DNA of 25,615 nucleotides, from contig JAEDGL010000016.1 in the NCBI GenBank assembly GCA_016297535.1, positions 1-25,615 on the forward strand, read 5' to 3'. The notes beneath the pieces were generated by a model, which did no database searches, was not told the origin of the DNA, and worked only from the letters and a program-made list of their open reading frames with translations. Numbering within the stretch: position 1 is the first letter of the stretch; each line of letters opens with the position of its first letter. This document shows, piece after piece, positions 1 through 7,972 of this stretch. Source of the DNA: Clostridia bacterium (GTDB taxonomy: Bacteria > Bacillota > Clostridia > Christensenellales > Aristaeellaceae). The position numbers and the translations under genes are program-made.

Positions 1-29
1 GGGGGTGCTAAAAAATGTCGTAAAAGCAT

Positions 30-58
30 TTGACAACCGATCGTTCGTTAGCTATAAT
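30..58 (+). promoter_or_regulatory. Sigma-A type promoter for the small-protein pair
   Basis: A perfect -35 (TTGACA, 30-35) and a perfect -10 (TATAAT, 53-58) are separated by exactly 17 bases. Transcription would start near 65 and give a leader of about 60 nt before the first gene at 126. The spacer carries ACCGATCGTTCGT, a GATCG/TTCG-rich string resembling many TetR-family operators. That last point is only a resemblance, because the symmetry is imperfect. Confidence 0.8.
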
Positions 59-125
59 AAAGGCCGTAAAAGGATGGATGAAAAAATCCGCAAGGCAAAA
101 ACGACGGTTTGGGGAGTGTAACACA

Positions 126-410
126 ATGCAAAATGGATTTGATTTTCTTCACGCGGCCCTGCCCTGGATAGCCATGGGCTTGCTTCTGGCCATTTTCTCT
201 GCCAGAAACGCTTCCGAAAAAAAGAAGAGCCAAAAAACCGGCGACTACGGAACAGAGGGACTGTGCCTGGGACTATGCTTTGGCTCCGCCATTGGCGCGT
301 CGGGGGTTGTCAACATCGGCATCGGAATGTCCCTCGGGATGCTATTTGGTCTTGCAATCGGCTCCTGCATCAAGAAAAGGAAGGATGACAATGAAAAAAA
401 CGGGCAATAA
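126..410 (+). CDS. Small glycine-rich membrane protein, unknown function
   Basis: This encodes 94 residues starting MQNGFDFLHAALPW. The frame is open further upstream, but the ATG at 126 is chosen because GGGGAGTG lies just before it and the upstream part looks non-protein-like. Two hydrophobic segments are visible, at about residues 10-24 and 47-80. The second is rich in Gly and small residues (GLCLGLCFGSAIGASG, GIGMSLGMLFGLAIG), a glycine-zipper-like pattern seen in membrane-inserting helices. The C-terminus is very basic and polar (KKRKDDNEKNGQ), so it is probably cytoplasmic. The gene overlaps the next one by 20 bases, which implies translational coupling and a shared role. I do not recognise a named family. 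A toxin or bacteriocin role is possible from the glycine zipper, but nothing proves it. Confidence 0.7.
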   Translation: MQNGFDFLHAALPWIAMGLLLAIFSARNASEKKKSQKTGDYGTEGLCLGLCFGSAIGASGVVNIGIGMSLGMLFGLAIGSCIKKRKDDNEKNGQ

Positions 411-780
411 AATCAGATTTCTGATCGGGCTGATGCTGCTGGGGATTGCCCTGGCTGTGTTCCTGACCTGTAACCATCAAAGCGAGTTTACCGGCAATCG
501 GATCAAAAACCCGGACGCCTATCTGCTGGATGCCGAAAAAATGAACGGCACCGATCAGCATACGCTGGATCTGCAAAAGGGCGATGTGCTTCAGGTTTCC
601 TTTCAAACGGTAAGGGGATCGATGCACATGGAGATCAAAGCGCCGGACGGAACCGCCATTTACAGCGGAAACGGGAAGGAAGCGACCGGCTTTACCATCA
701 ACATTCCTCAAATCGGCACCTATACCATTCAGGTTGAGGCCCGGCATGCAAAAGGAACCATTCACATTCAGCTTCCGTAG
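391..780 (+). CDS. Exported small beta-rich protein, possible lipoprotein, unknown function
   Basis: This encodes 129 residues beginning MKKTGNKIRFLIGLMLLG. The ATG at 391 is preferred over the one at 385 because AAGGAAGG sits about 8 bases before 391 and too close to 385. Residues 8-26 form a signal or anchor helix ending in FLTC; Cys27 could be a lipidated cysteine, but Thr at -1 is atypical for a lipobox. The mature part (about 40-129) alternates short beta-strand-like stretches and contains GDVLQVSFQT, MEIKAPDGTAIYSGNG and a TYTIQVEARHAKGTIHI ending. This resembles a small extracellular beta-sandwich. It starts inside the preceding membrane-protein gene, so the two are probably made together. 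I infer a surface or membrane-linked role. The specific function is unknown. Confidence 0.75.
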   Translation: MKKTGNKIRFLIGLMLLGIALAVFLTCNHQSEFTGNRIKNPDAYLLDAEKMNGTDQHTLDLQKGDVLQVSFQTVRGSMHMEIKAPDGTAIYSGNGKEATGFTINIPQIGTYTIQVEARHAKGTIHIQLP

Positions 781-824
781 CCCGCTGCAGAAGGCCGCTT
801 CCGGCCGGATACGGAGCCGGGCAT

Positions 825-1746
825 TCACGATAACCGCAGGATATCCTCCAGCGCTTTCATCAGTTTTTTCGCATCAATCGGTTTGGCCAGGTGCCCATTC
901 ATGCCTGCGCGCACAGCCTCCTTTTTATCCTCGTCAAAGGCGTTTGCCGTCATCGCAAGGATGGGCAGGGTGGCTTTGCCGGCATCCGGCATTGCTCTGA
1001 TGCTGCGGGTTGCTTCATACCCATTCATTCTGGGCATTTGAATATCCATAAGAGCAAGGTGATAATAGCCCAAATCCGCCCGCTCAACCATCTCCACGGC
1101 GGCCTGGCCGTCCTGCACCCGTTCAACTTCAAATCCCGCTTCCTTCAGAATTTCCATTGCAACTTCAACATTCAGATCATTGTTCTCCGCAAGCAGAATG
1201 CGTTTGCCGCGGAACAGTCCCGGATCAAACTTAACGCCCGCAAGCTTCACAAGGCTGATATCCCTGCCGTTACGGCAGGCGCGGACACAAAATAGCCCTC
1301 GTTTTCGGCATTGGTCAGGGAACCGGCAACCGGAAGATGGATTCGTCATCAGCATGCTTATAAATGTAATAGCCTTCGTTGCCCATTTCATCTCTGGGAA
1401 AAAGCATCTGGTCTTCCCGCTCCTCTGCATAGGAAAGGCCTGCCATTACATCAACATCGCCCTTGACAAACCGGTCGTAAATCTCCGTCCAGCTGCCGTA
1501 GACATATTCATACTTCCAACCGCTGTAATAAGAAACCTTCTGGAGATACTCATAGCCGTAGCCGCTCTTTTCTTAGGCTGGCGACATGCCCTCCTGAAAA
1601 CGGCTGACCTGATAATAGCCAACACGGACCGTCCGCAGCGGCGTTTGCTCCGCACACGCGCCGGCCGGATCAAACGCCGTTATGAAAAGCGCTGCGCACA
1701 ACAAAAGCGTGATGAGCCCATATCCTTTGAAAACCGCTTTCTTCAT
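825..1746 (-). pseudogene. Decayed hybrid sensor kinase: sensor N-terminus plus REC domain, kinase core lost
   Basis: Reading from the ATG at 1746, a signal peptide (MKKAVFKGYGLITLLLCAAL) is followed by a periplasmic SBP_bac_3-type sensor start (VRVGYYQ..., SGYGYEYLQKVSYYSGWKYE, DQMLFP). An in-frame TAA at 1573-1575 interrupts it just before EKSGYGYEY, and the sensor frame ends again near 1319-1321. The DNA then jumps into a receiver domain (RGKRILLAENNDLN, LMDIQMPRMNGYEA, AMTANAFDED, HLAKPID) that ends at the TGA at 825. The rest of the sensor, the HisKA and the ATPase domains are absent. The receiver keeps its phospho-acceptor Asp and conserved Lys, but one acidic-pocket residue is Asn (LAENND, normally LAEDND). 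A stop, a frame change and a large internal deletion together make this a pseudogene. It sits 32 bases downstream of the sortase gene on the same strand. Confidence 0.8.
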
Positions 1747-1778
1747 ACCGAACTCTTTTCTTTGCTGTTTCGGGCAGT

Positions 1779-2858
1779 TTACTTTTGGGTGGCCCTGCGC
1801 ACGGTTTTTTCCAGCTCTTGCTCCTCCTCGCCCGGGCGAATCCGGCGGGCGGCAATCACCCGGCGCTTGTCATCATCCTCCACGCAGGTAACCAGCAGCA
1901 GCAGCTGATCCTCCGGCGTTACCTCCACCCCGCTGCGGTAGATGGAGCGGCTGACAAGCGCCTTCAGCTCGGCCTCGCGCTGTGCAATCACGCGGGAATC
2001 CAGCCGGTACAAATTGACATGCCGCCAGTCGGAGGCGTTGATGCTGATTGTGGCCACGGAAAATATGACGTAGCGCCCCTCCTCGTAGGCCGTATCAAAG
2101 GTGATAAAGGGATTTCGATGATAGAAGCTCAGGCTTTCATAATTGCGCAGGCCGCCAAACATCGCGCCCGTCTTCATGTTATGGCCGTACAGGATCATCG
2201 TGTAGGGCCGCGTGCTCAGATCGCAGAACTCATCCAGAAAGATCGCGCCGTTAACGTTGTGGTAGCCGCGATAGTCCCGCCCCAGATAATAGGAATTGTC
2301 CCTCTGTACAACCGCTTCGTCAATCAAATCCTCTATGGTCAGCCAGCCGATGATGTCGCTGTTCTGGCGGCGAACCTTTTGAAAGCGGAGGCTGATGCTG
2401 GCGTGGGGATTGTTGGGGTAATGAACCGTATCCAGCAGGGTGGCCGCCGTGGGCGTTGGCGCGGGCGCCTCAAAGACCCCGGGATTTTGCGACGGCGCAG
2501 GCGTGGGTGACGGCGCAGGGGTGGGCGAAGGTGTAGGAGTCGTCTCCTCCTGCGCGTAGTAGGCCTGGCGCAGGGCAGCGGAGGCTTTTTGGGAATGAAA
2601 ATAATCAGCGCCATACGAAATCAGCTTAAACGCGCAGAATACACAGATACCGCTCAGCACCGCCATACTTAGCCACCAGGTCCGGCTTTTCAGCGTTGAA
2701 ACGCGGTACCTGCGTTTTTTCCGGTGCACCCGCCGGCTAACGCCTTCGGTTTCCTGCAAGGCAAAACGGCTGTTGGGCGCGCTGGAGCGTTTCTTCCATC
2801 CGGCAACGACCCGGCTGATTTTTTCCAATAGCAAAGCAATCAAATCCTCTTGCGGCAT
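1779..2858 (-). CDS. srtB: Class B sortase
   Basis: This encodes 359 residues. A basic cytoplasmic N-terminus (HRKKRRYR) is followed by a membrane helix at about 62-82, a Pro/Thr/Ala-rich spacer at about 105-138 (PTPSPTPAPSPTPAP) and a sortase catalytic domain at about 150-340. Catalytic His226 lies in LYGHNMKTGAMF. Cys325 lies in LLLLVTCVEDDD, and the Arg follows in KRRVIAARR. The YGHNM and TC...R spacing and the inserted helix region (LRNYESLSFYHRNPF) fit class B. Class B sortases join NPQTN-like or pilin-type substrates to the cell wall or assemble pili outside the membrane. No substrate with a sorting signal is present in the window. The ATG at 2858 has no clear Shine-Dalgarno site; a TATAAT at 2882-2887 suggests a short leader. 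The family assignment is firm; the substrate is unknown. Confidence 0.93.
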   Translation of the reverse strand: MPQEDLIALLLEKISRVVAGWKKRSSAPNSRFALQETEGVSRRVHRKKRRYRVSTLKSRTWWLSMAVLSGICVFCAFKLISYGADYFHSQKASAALRQAYYAQEETTPTPSPTPAPSPTPAPSQNPGVFEAPAPTPTAATLLDTVHYPNNPHASISLRFQKVRRQNSDIIGWLTIEDLIDEAVVQRDNSYYLGRDYRGYHNVNGAIFLDEFCDLSTRPYTMILYGHNMKTGAMFGGLRNYESLSFYHRNPFITFDTAYEEGRYVIFSVATISINASDWRHVNLYRLDSRVIAQREAELKALVSRSIYRSGVEVTPEDQLLLLVTCVEDDDKRRVIAARRIRPGEEEQELEKTVRRATQK

Positions 2859-2881
2859 GATGATGGGAAAGGGGCACCGAC

Positions 2882-2887
2882 ATTATA
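2882..2887 (-). promoter_or_regulatory. Putative -10 element of the sortase gene
   Basis: On the minus strand TATAATG lies about 24 bases before the sortase ATG. The matching -35 position is poor (TTTCCT), so this would be a weak or activator-dependent promoter. The resulting leader would be only about 15-20 nt and lacks a ribosome site. Confidence 0.4.
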
Positions 2888-2954
2888 CCACAGTTTGTCA
2901 TGGCAGGAAACACCCCGCTGCTTCGCGCCCAAAAACAGGTTGAGGTACCATATT

Positions 2955-3530
2955 TCAGTTGATTTGGCCATCAGGTTCAATTTGCTCTGCTGGCCATGTG
3001 TCTTCATTACACCGTTTGACGTCTGCCGCAAAGCAACCTGTCTCCTGCAAAGGAAAACGGCTGCTCAACAGGACATGGTATTCGGGGCAAACGATACAAT
3101 CGTAATCCCCATCACGGACGTACTTTACCATTTCAATGGTATCCGATGTAAAGCGGTGTCGGAAGCTATAGTTCACAGTTGAAAAATAAGGAAGCTCGTC
3201 ACGATAGGTTTACCCCAGAAACCACCGGTATGCCACATTGATTTTGATTTCTTCCATCATTCTTCTCAGTGAAGAAATCCCAAACAGAGGCTGAATCATG
3301 ACATTTTTGTATCGTACCAACGGGGACTACGCTTGGACGGTCGTTTTCTTTGCACTACAGTTCTTCCACGAAATCGCAGATATGAATGAAACCCACCGCT
3401 CCATCGAGCTATCTGAGCAGATGATCTCTGTGCCCAGGATTTTCCATGCTCAGTATTTCTACTGCTCGACGTCGAAGTTTCTGTTGCTGATTCAATCTCT
3501 CTTTTCGCTTCTTTCACTCTTTTTTCATTC
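2955..3530 (-). pseudogene. Decayed IS1182-type transposase
   Basis: Reading the minus strand across several frames gives a recognisable IS1182-family N-terminal half: NRNFDVEQ, then VEILSMEN...HRDHLLR, then FVEELxCKENDRPSV, then VMIQPLFGISSLRRMMEEI, KINVAYRWFLG, DELPYFSTVNYSFRHRF and CIVCPEYHVL. The homology is broken by several stops (for example TAA straight after YRWFLG) and at least three frame changes. After CPEYHVL the sequence no longer resembles the family, and the catalytic C-terminal half is missing. It is therefore an old, non-functional insertion-sequence relic lying in the 730-base gap between the sortase and the Cthe_2159-like gene. I identified it by recalled family motifs, not by a search. 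Confidence 0.7.
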
Positions 3531-3536
3531 ATATGC

Positions 3537-3566
3537 GAAAAAGCCCAGTTTTCACTGGACTTTTTC
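3537..3566 (-). terminator. Intrinsic terminator of the Cthe_2159-like gene
   Basis: On the minus strand GAAAAAGTCCAGT, a GAAA loop and ACTGGGCTTTTTC form a 13-bp stem with one T-G wobble, ending in a run of T. It begins 22 bases after the stop of the 3589-5187 gene. The wobble pairs only on the minus-strand transcript, which supports that orientation. Confidence 0.7.
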
Positions 3567-3588
3567 GACAGTTTGCTGTTGTATCCCG

Positions 3589-5187
3589 TCACTCCATGGC
3601 CGACACATTGGAGAAGGCGGTGCTTTCGCGGCTGAGGACGAAATCTGCCGTTGCCACCTCCGAAGAGGATTCCATCGCCCGCGGGCCGCCCATGCCGAAG
3701 CCACCCATGTCGCGGTTCCTGCCGGTCATCATGTCCAGCAGGCTCAGGTCGGCATCCTCGCCAAAAATGGCTCGCAGCTCCTCTTCCGTCAAGATATCCG
3801 TCAGGGAAAAGCCCGTCAGCAGGCTGTTCAGGTCCTTCCCGGACAGCAGCTCGTTCAGGTCAACGCCCGCCAGCAGCTCGTTCAGGTCGATGGACCGGTA
3901 CGCCGCATACAGCGTCCCAAACTCCTGCATGGGGTCGATCCCCCCGGGGTGCTGGCCGTCCTGCATGGGACCGAAGCCGCCGGGCTGCCGGTTACCCATA
4001 TCAGCGGGTATCTGCATGTTCATATTGCGTTGCTCAGCCACGCCGCCGCCGTGTACCAGCTGCTTGCCGGGCGTGTAGGCCGAGATGGCGGTGTACAGGC
4101 CGTCCTGCTGCTCACCCTCAATTTTGCCGCCAAGGTAGACATGGTACGTCTCACCCTCTTTCAGCTCGGGGGTGGAAAAGGCGATGTACGTGTAGTCATA
4201 GGGAAAGTCGTAAGCAAAGACGGGATTGCCCGCTGCGTCCGTCATGACGATCAGGTCGTCCGTAGACTCGGAGAACTCCAGCATCATGAACAGCTGCGCA
4301 GAGTCGCTGTCGATGGGATCATACATGTTGCCTGCGCCAACGATGATGCCGCCGTTGATGGTGCTGCCCATGTCGGAATCGATGCCGCCGTCCTGGCTGG
4401 TGGGATGAGCCAGGTTGATGGCCGTGCCGCCATTAAAGACAATCCAGCCGTTGGAGTCAATGCCGTCTCCCTCGCCGCCGGGGGCGTTTTTCACAGCGGA
4501 GTAGACATAGCCGTCGTTCATGGTCAGCACGCCCACGCCGTCCTCGGCCACGTTCAGGGGATCGTCGCCAGCCTCGATGTGGAACACGCCGCCGCCAATG
4601 GTCAGGTGCCCGTAGGCGACCTCCACACCCTCGTTGTCCGCGTCCACAGTGAGGCTGCCCGTGCCCTCAAAGCCGAGGGACACCTGCGAACCAATCGCAC
4701 CGTCGAACTCCGGCTCCCCGTCAGTCGCCGCCACATTGTGGCTGCCGGTGATGCGGTTGTTACTGCCCGCCGCCAGCTCAATGGTTACACCGTACTCGCC
4801 CGCTGTGCGGGGATCCCGGGCGCTGTAGATGGCAATGGCCGCGTGGGTGCGGCAGGTCAGGTCAACGCCATCAAGGATCATGCGCACATCATCCTCGGCG
4901 CCCGCCTTCACGGCAATCTGAGTATCCGTCGCCGTGCCGCTGATGCGGTACACGCCACCGTCCGCGATCGTGATGACGCGGTTGATTACACCGCCCAGTT
5001 CCTCCTTCACGTCCTCGTGAGTCTCCACCACATGGGCGAGATACACCGCATCGGACGCATCCTCCGTGATGGCCGTGCCGTTCACTGTGATGGTGTCACC
5101 CAGCACGATGACCGTCTCCGTCGTTTCCGCTGCCGCAACCGTCAGCAGCAGGCAAAGCATCAGTACCGCCCCAATGAGCTTTTTCAT
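3589..5187 (-). CDS. Secreted Cthe_2159-like carbohydrate-binding protein
   Basis: This encodes 532 residues. The signal peptide MKKLIGAVLMLCLLLTVAAA ends in an AxA-type site with no lipobox. The body (about 35-330) is a repetitive parallel beta-helix-like series with the hallmarks of the Cthe_2159 family (Pfam DUF4353): GGVYRISGTATDTQIAVKAG, VRMILDGVDLTC, NRITGSHNV, FEGTGSLTVDADNEGVE, DGIDSNGWIVFNGGTAIN and GGIDSDMGSTINGG. Members of that family are described as cell-surface polysaccharide (polygalacturonate) binding proteins. The C-terminal 100 residues are Gly/Met/Pro/Gln-rich and hold three nine-residue repeats. A GAAGGAGG ribosome site stands about 10 bases before the ATG. The gene appears monocistronic, flanked by an IS relic downstream. 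Binding is inferred from the family; the ligand here is unknown. Confidence 0.85.
   Translation of the reverse strand: MKKLIGAVLMLCLLLTVAAAETTETVIVLGDTITVNGTAITEDASDAVYLAHVVETHEDVKEELGGVINRVITIADGGVYRISGTATDTQIAVKAGAEDDVRMILDGVDLTCRTHAAIAIYSARDPRTAGEYGVTIELAAGSNNRITGSHNVAATDGEPEFDGAIGSQVSLGFEGTGSLTVDADNEGVEVAYGHLTIGGGVFHIEAGDDPLNVAEDGVGVLTMNDGYVYSAVKNAPGGEGDGIDSNGWIVFNGGTAINLAHPTSQDGGIDSDMGSTINGGIIVGAGNMYDPIDSDSAQLFMMLEFSESTDDLIVMTDAAGNPVFAYDFPYDYTYIAFSTPELKEGETYHVYLGGKIEGEQQDGLYTAISAYTPGKQLVHGGGVAEQRNMNMQIPADMGNRQPGGFGPMQDGQHPGGIDPMQEFGTLYAAYRSIDLNELLAGVDLNELLSGKDLNSLLTGFSLTDILTEEELRAIFGEDADLSLLDMMTGRNRDMGGFGMGGPRAMESSSEVATADFVLSRESTAFSNVSAME
3808..3888 (-). repeat. Three tandem nine-residue (27-bp) repeats inside the Cthe_2159-like gene
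   Basis: Codons 434-460 read DLNELLAGV, DLNELLSGK, DLNSLLTGF, and a looser fourth unit SLTDIL follows. The 27-base units are near-identical in DNA (CAGCAGCTCGTTCAGGTC shared on the plus strand), so unit number could vary by slippage. The Leu spacing suggests a short amphipathic repeat outside the beta-helix. Confidence 0.75.
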
Positions 5188-5489
5188 AAACCAAAGCCTC
5201 CTTCAGGATCAATAATGAATATTTACCACGCCTGTGTGAATGCTTCGTGCTCCCATTATGAATGTACAGTGAACATTTTTCTAACCTGGAGGGGATGCCA
5301 CGTCCCTCCCAGATCGCCAAAGAGCAACAGGTATACGACTACAGCGATTCAATCATCCCTCCGAATCGTAAATACAGCCTTACGTCTTCCGTTCCAGAAG
5401 GCTTTTCTCGCAAAGCAGCAGATCCTGTCGTGCAGTCTCCGTTACCGTCCTGAATTTCTCCTCTGAGTCTGGCCAACCACGTGCCTCAA
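5188..5489. other. Intergenic stretch without a recognisable gene
   Basis: This 302-base stretch holds the ribosome site of the 3589-5187 gene and, presumably, its promoter. I found no convincing -35/-10 pair, coding sequence, RNA fold or T-tailed hairpin for the AraC gene that ends at 5490. Confidence 0.5.
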
Positions 5490-7763
5490 CTATTCATCAT
5501 CCGCCATCGGGTATTCATCCCTTTGCGTTTTGCTGATTTTGTTATTGCGGCTTCGGTATTGTCCCGGAGTGAGACCGGTTTGCTGTTTGAAGCTGCGTAT
5601 AAAGGAGGAAACGTTGAGCATACCCGTTTTTTGACCGATCAGCTGAATCGAATCGTTGGTTTCCGTCAGCAGGCGGCAGGCCTCTGCGCGACGCAGCGCC
5701 TGAACATAATCAGAAATACTTTGTCCGGTAAGGTTTTTGAAGTAGTGGGATAAATTGGACGGCGTAAGGGCAAAATGCATGGCCGTAGAGTAGATGGAAA
5801 ATTCCGGATCGAAACAGTTTTCTTCCACGTATTGCCGAATGCATTCAAGGCGCTCGTCCTCGTGTTCGCCGGACATTTGACGCATGGAGGTGCAGGCGGT
5901 ATGAATCAGTTCCTCCAGAAGCGTTACCAACTCGTGGATTGTTTCAAAGCCGGACAGCTGCTCCAGCATGCTGTCGGTTGGATGAATGCTCTTGTTATCG
6001 GTCACGGTATACAGGCTGTGCAGGGTCACGTTGACCACATCAAAGCAGATCATTCTCGCCACAGAAAAGGAAACGCCGCTTTTGCTGATTCCCTCCACGA
6101 TGGTGTGAATGCAACGCGTGGTTGCTTCCGCATCCAGCTGCAGCAGATTCCACTGCAGCACCTCCAATTCCCTGAGAGGATAGTAAGGAACAGTTTTGCC
6201 GTTTCCCTGATCATTGGAATAAACCGCAATACAGCTGTTGCCCCGGATCAGCTTGCCTTCCAGTGCCAGGGTGGCTTGCCGGTAGGCCTCCGCCAGCGTT
6301 CCGGCGCCGCAGGGAAGGCTCACACCAAAGGCCACAGAGCAACCAAGCGTCTTTTGCAGATAATCCTGCAAGGGAAACAGCCTTCCCTCCCAGTCCTCCT
6401 CCGCGCCGGGCACCAGCATCACAGCCATGCCGCTGTCAGGTGGATTTTCGCACAGAATCGCATTGCCAAAACGGAAAGATTCGGACAGAAGGGCAGCATG
6501 CAACGCCTTTGCCGCCGAAATGCCCAGATCGCGGGAAAAATCCAGCGCAATAACCGTCCATACCTCCGAGGCCGTCAGATCCGCCCCATTCTCCTTCGCT
6601 CGTTCCAGAAGCGCTTCATGCTCGTTGTCACCGCGAAGAAGGCGCGACAGACAGTTTTGCACCAGCGCCTCACGGCTGTTTTCCAGGCGATTTCGATAAT
6701 TGTCGCTGTCCCGGGAAAGCTGCCGGAGCACGGCGGATACCTGTTCAAGCTCGGTTCCACTCTCGGCGGGTGCATAGGTCAGCGCCTGCTGCCGCAGTTG
6801 ATGCAGCGGCTTGTACTGCCGCATGGAAAACCAGTATACAAACCAGCCGCCCAGCAGGATAACCACCGCCATAATCAGCGCCATCCTCAGCAGCAGACTA
6901 TTCAGGGGTGCTTCCACCTCCGCCACGGGAAGGGAAAAGATATACTGCCAGCCGACAATTTTCGACAACGCGCCTGAAAGCAGATATTCCTGATGATCAA
7001 TCATTACCCGTTGAGGGCGCAGCTGCTGGACAATCTCATCCATCCCCGTCAGCTGAGCCGCTACAGGCGCGCCTGGCTCGCCCATTACCAGACGATGGTG
7101 CTGGTCAAACACGTACACATGGCCGCCATACTGCGTTGCAATGCCTTCGGTAGCCTGGCGCAGCCGCTTGACGGGAATCAGATAGATGGAACGAATTTTG
7201 GGGGAAATATTGCCGCTTTGCACAGCGATGAACAGTGTAATGTACTCTCCCTTCTGCCCACCATACTGCTCCACAGTATCGCTTCCCCAGGTAACAATGC
7301 CATTTTTGCTGGACACGGCTTCCTCAAAGTCCTGCCTGGTATGAGCGCCGTATACGTACTGCTGAGAGAAAAACCTGTCCAGTGACAGAACACCCGCGTT
7401 GGTGTACAGCATGTCGCTGTTCTCGGCATAGACCATAATCAGTTCCGGAAGGGTGGTGATGGACTTGTAGGTGCTCAGCGTGTTGACCGCGCTGCGTGCG
7501 GCCACAATATCGCTGCCGATGGCAGATGGATGAAGCGAGGAATTATTCTGAATCAGATAGGACAGATGCACAATCTGCTCCAGCTGCGCGTCAAACCCCT
7601 CCTGCACCTGCTCCAGCGCCCGGCTGTTGCTCAGCGTGACCTCCTCTGTAAAGCGATCCAGCGCGGCAAAATAAAACACCACACACAAAACAAGCAGCGG
7701 CAGGAAAAGCACCAGCGCATAGGACAGCATATACCGCAAAAAAGTTTTGCTTCGCAGCATCAT
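5490..7763 (-). CDS. Membrane-anchored AraC-family regulator (extracellular sensor plus HTH)
   Basis: This encodes 757 residues. The ATG at 7763 is preferred over the GTG at 7772 because AAAGGAG (7772-7778) overlaps that GTG and is 8 bases from 7763. Domains in order: a membrane helix at about 10-32; an extracellular Cache-like sensor at about 35-285; a second membrane helix at about 288-312 (ALIMAVVILLGGWFVYWF); a HAMP-like/coiled linker; a middle domain typical of this regulator class; and a C-terminal AraC HTH at about 645-745 (FSIYSTAMHFALTPSNLSHYFKNLTGQSISDYV, then IGQKTGMLNVSSFIRSFKQQTG). Such proteins sense an extracellular cue and control an adjacent transporter. It is divergent from the LplB/LplC-type importer with 209 bases between them, so that operon is the obvious target. 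The inducing sugar is not evident. Confidence 0.9.
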   Translation of the reverse strand: MMLRSKTFLRYMLSYALVLFLPLLVLCVVFYFAALDRFTEEVTLSNSRALEQVQEGFDAQLEQIVHLSYLIQNNSSLHPSAIGSDIVAARSAVNTLSTYKSITTLPELIMVYAENSDMLYTNAGVLSLDRFFSQQYVYGAHTRQDFEEAVSSKNGIVTWGSDTVEQYGGQKGEYITLFIAVQSGNISPKIRSIYLIPVKRLRQATEGIATQYGGHVYVFDQHHRLVMGEPGAPVAAQLTGMDEIVQQLRPQRVMIDHQEYLLSGALSKIVGWQYIFSLPVAEVEAPLNSLLLRMALIMAVVILLGGWFVYWFSMRQYKPLHQLRQQALTYAPAESGTELEQVSAVLRQLSRDSDNYRNRLENSREALVQNCLSRLLRGDNEHEALLERAKENGADLTASEVWTVIALDFSRDLGISAAKALHAALLSESFRFGNAILCENPPDSGMAVMLVPGAEEDWEGRLFPLQDYLQKTLGCSVAFGVSLPCGAGTLAEAYRQATLALEGKLIRGNSCIAVYSNDQGNGKTVPYYPLRELEVLQWNLLQLDAEATTRCIHTIVEGISKSGVSFSVARMICFDVVNVTLHSLYTVTDNKSIHPTDSMLEQLSGFETIHELVTLLEELIHTACTSMRQMSGEHEDERLECIRQYVEENCFDPEFSIYSTAMHFALTPSNLSHYFKNLTGQSISDYVQALRRAEACRLLTETNDSIQLIGQKTGMLNVSSFIRSFKQQTGLTPGQYRSRNNKISKTQRDEYPMADDE

Positions 7764-7793
7764 GTTCTGCACTCCTTTGGGAAGGATGTTTCA

Positions 7794-7822
7794 AGCATAC
7801 CACATCACGCTCTTTTTCTCAA
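7794..7822 (-). promoter_or_regulatory. Promoter of the AraC-family regulator
   Basis: On the minus strand TTGAGA (7822-7817) and TATGCT (7799-7794) are spaced by 17 bases. The start site would be near 7787, giving a leader of about 25 nt that holds the AAAGGAG ribosome site. Confidence 0.65.
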
Positions 7823-7873
7823 GATTTGCATATTTTCGGAAAAGCCTTGATCATAAACGTTTTGCGTCCTTCC

Positions 7874-7890
7874 TGTTCATTTGATGAACA
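7874..7890. promoter_or_regulatory. Perfect inverted repeat, candidate operator
   Basis: TGTTCAT-TTG-ATGAACA is a perfect 7-bp inverted repeat with a 3-base centre. It lies 20 bases upstream of the -35 of the sugar-importer promoter and about 50 bases behind the regulator promoter. The position suits an activator site, but the symmetric form is unusual for AraC proteins, which generally bind direct repeats. Confidence 0.5.
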
Positions 7891-7909
7891 CCCTTTCACA
7901 AAATGACGA

Positions 7910-7938
7910 TTGATTATTTGGTTCGTTTTTCATATGAT
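7910..7938 (+). promoter_or_regulatory. Promoter of the sugar-importer operon
   Basis: TTGATT (7910-7915) and TATGAT (7933-7938) are separated by 17 bases. Transcription would start about 30 bases before the first gene. Confidence 0.65.
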
Positions 7939-7972
7939 AAGTCCATCAGAAATGTGAAAAAGGGGTGGCCCC

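Noticed and set aside
2840..3031. Short minus-strand frame upstream of the sortase
   Set aside because: It has no ribosome site or family resemblance, and it overlaps the sortase -10 and the tail of the IS1182 relic.
3298..5466. A 722-codon plus-strand open frame over the Cthe_2159-like gene
   Set aside because: It is the antisense shadow of a strongly recognisable secreted protein. Its translation is low-complexity His/Val/Gly-rich sequence without any family marks, and there is no ribosome site.
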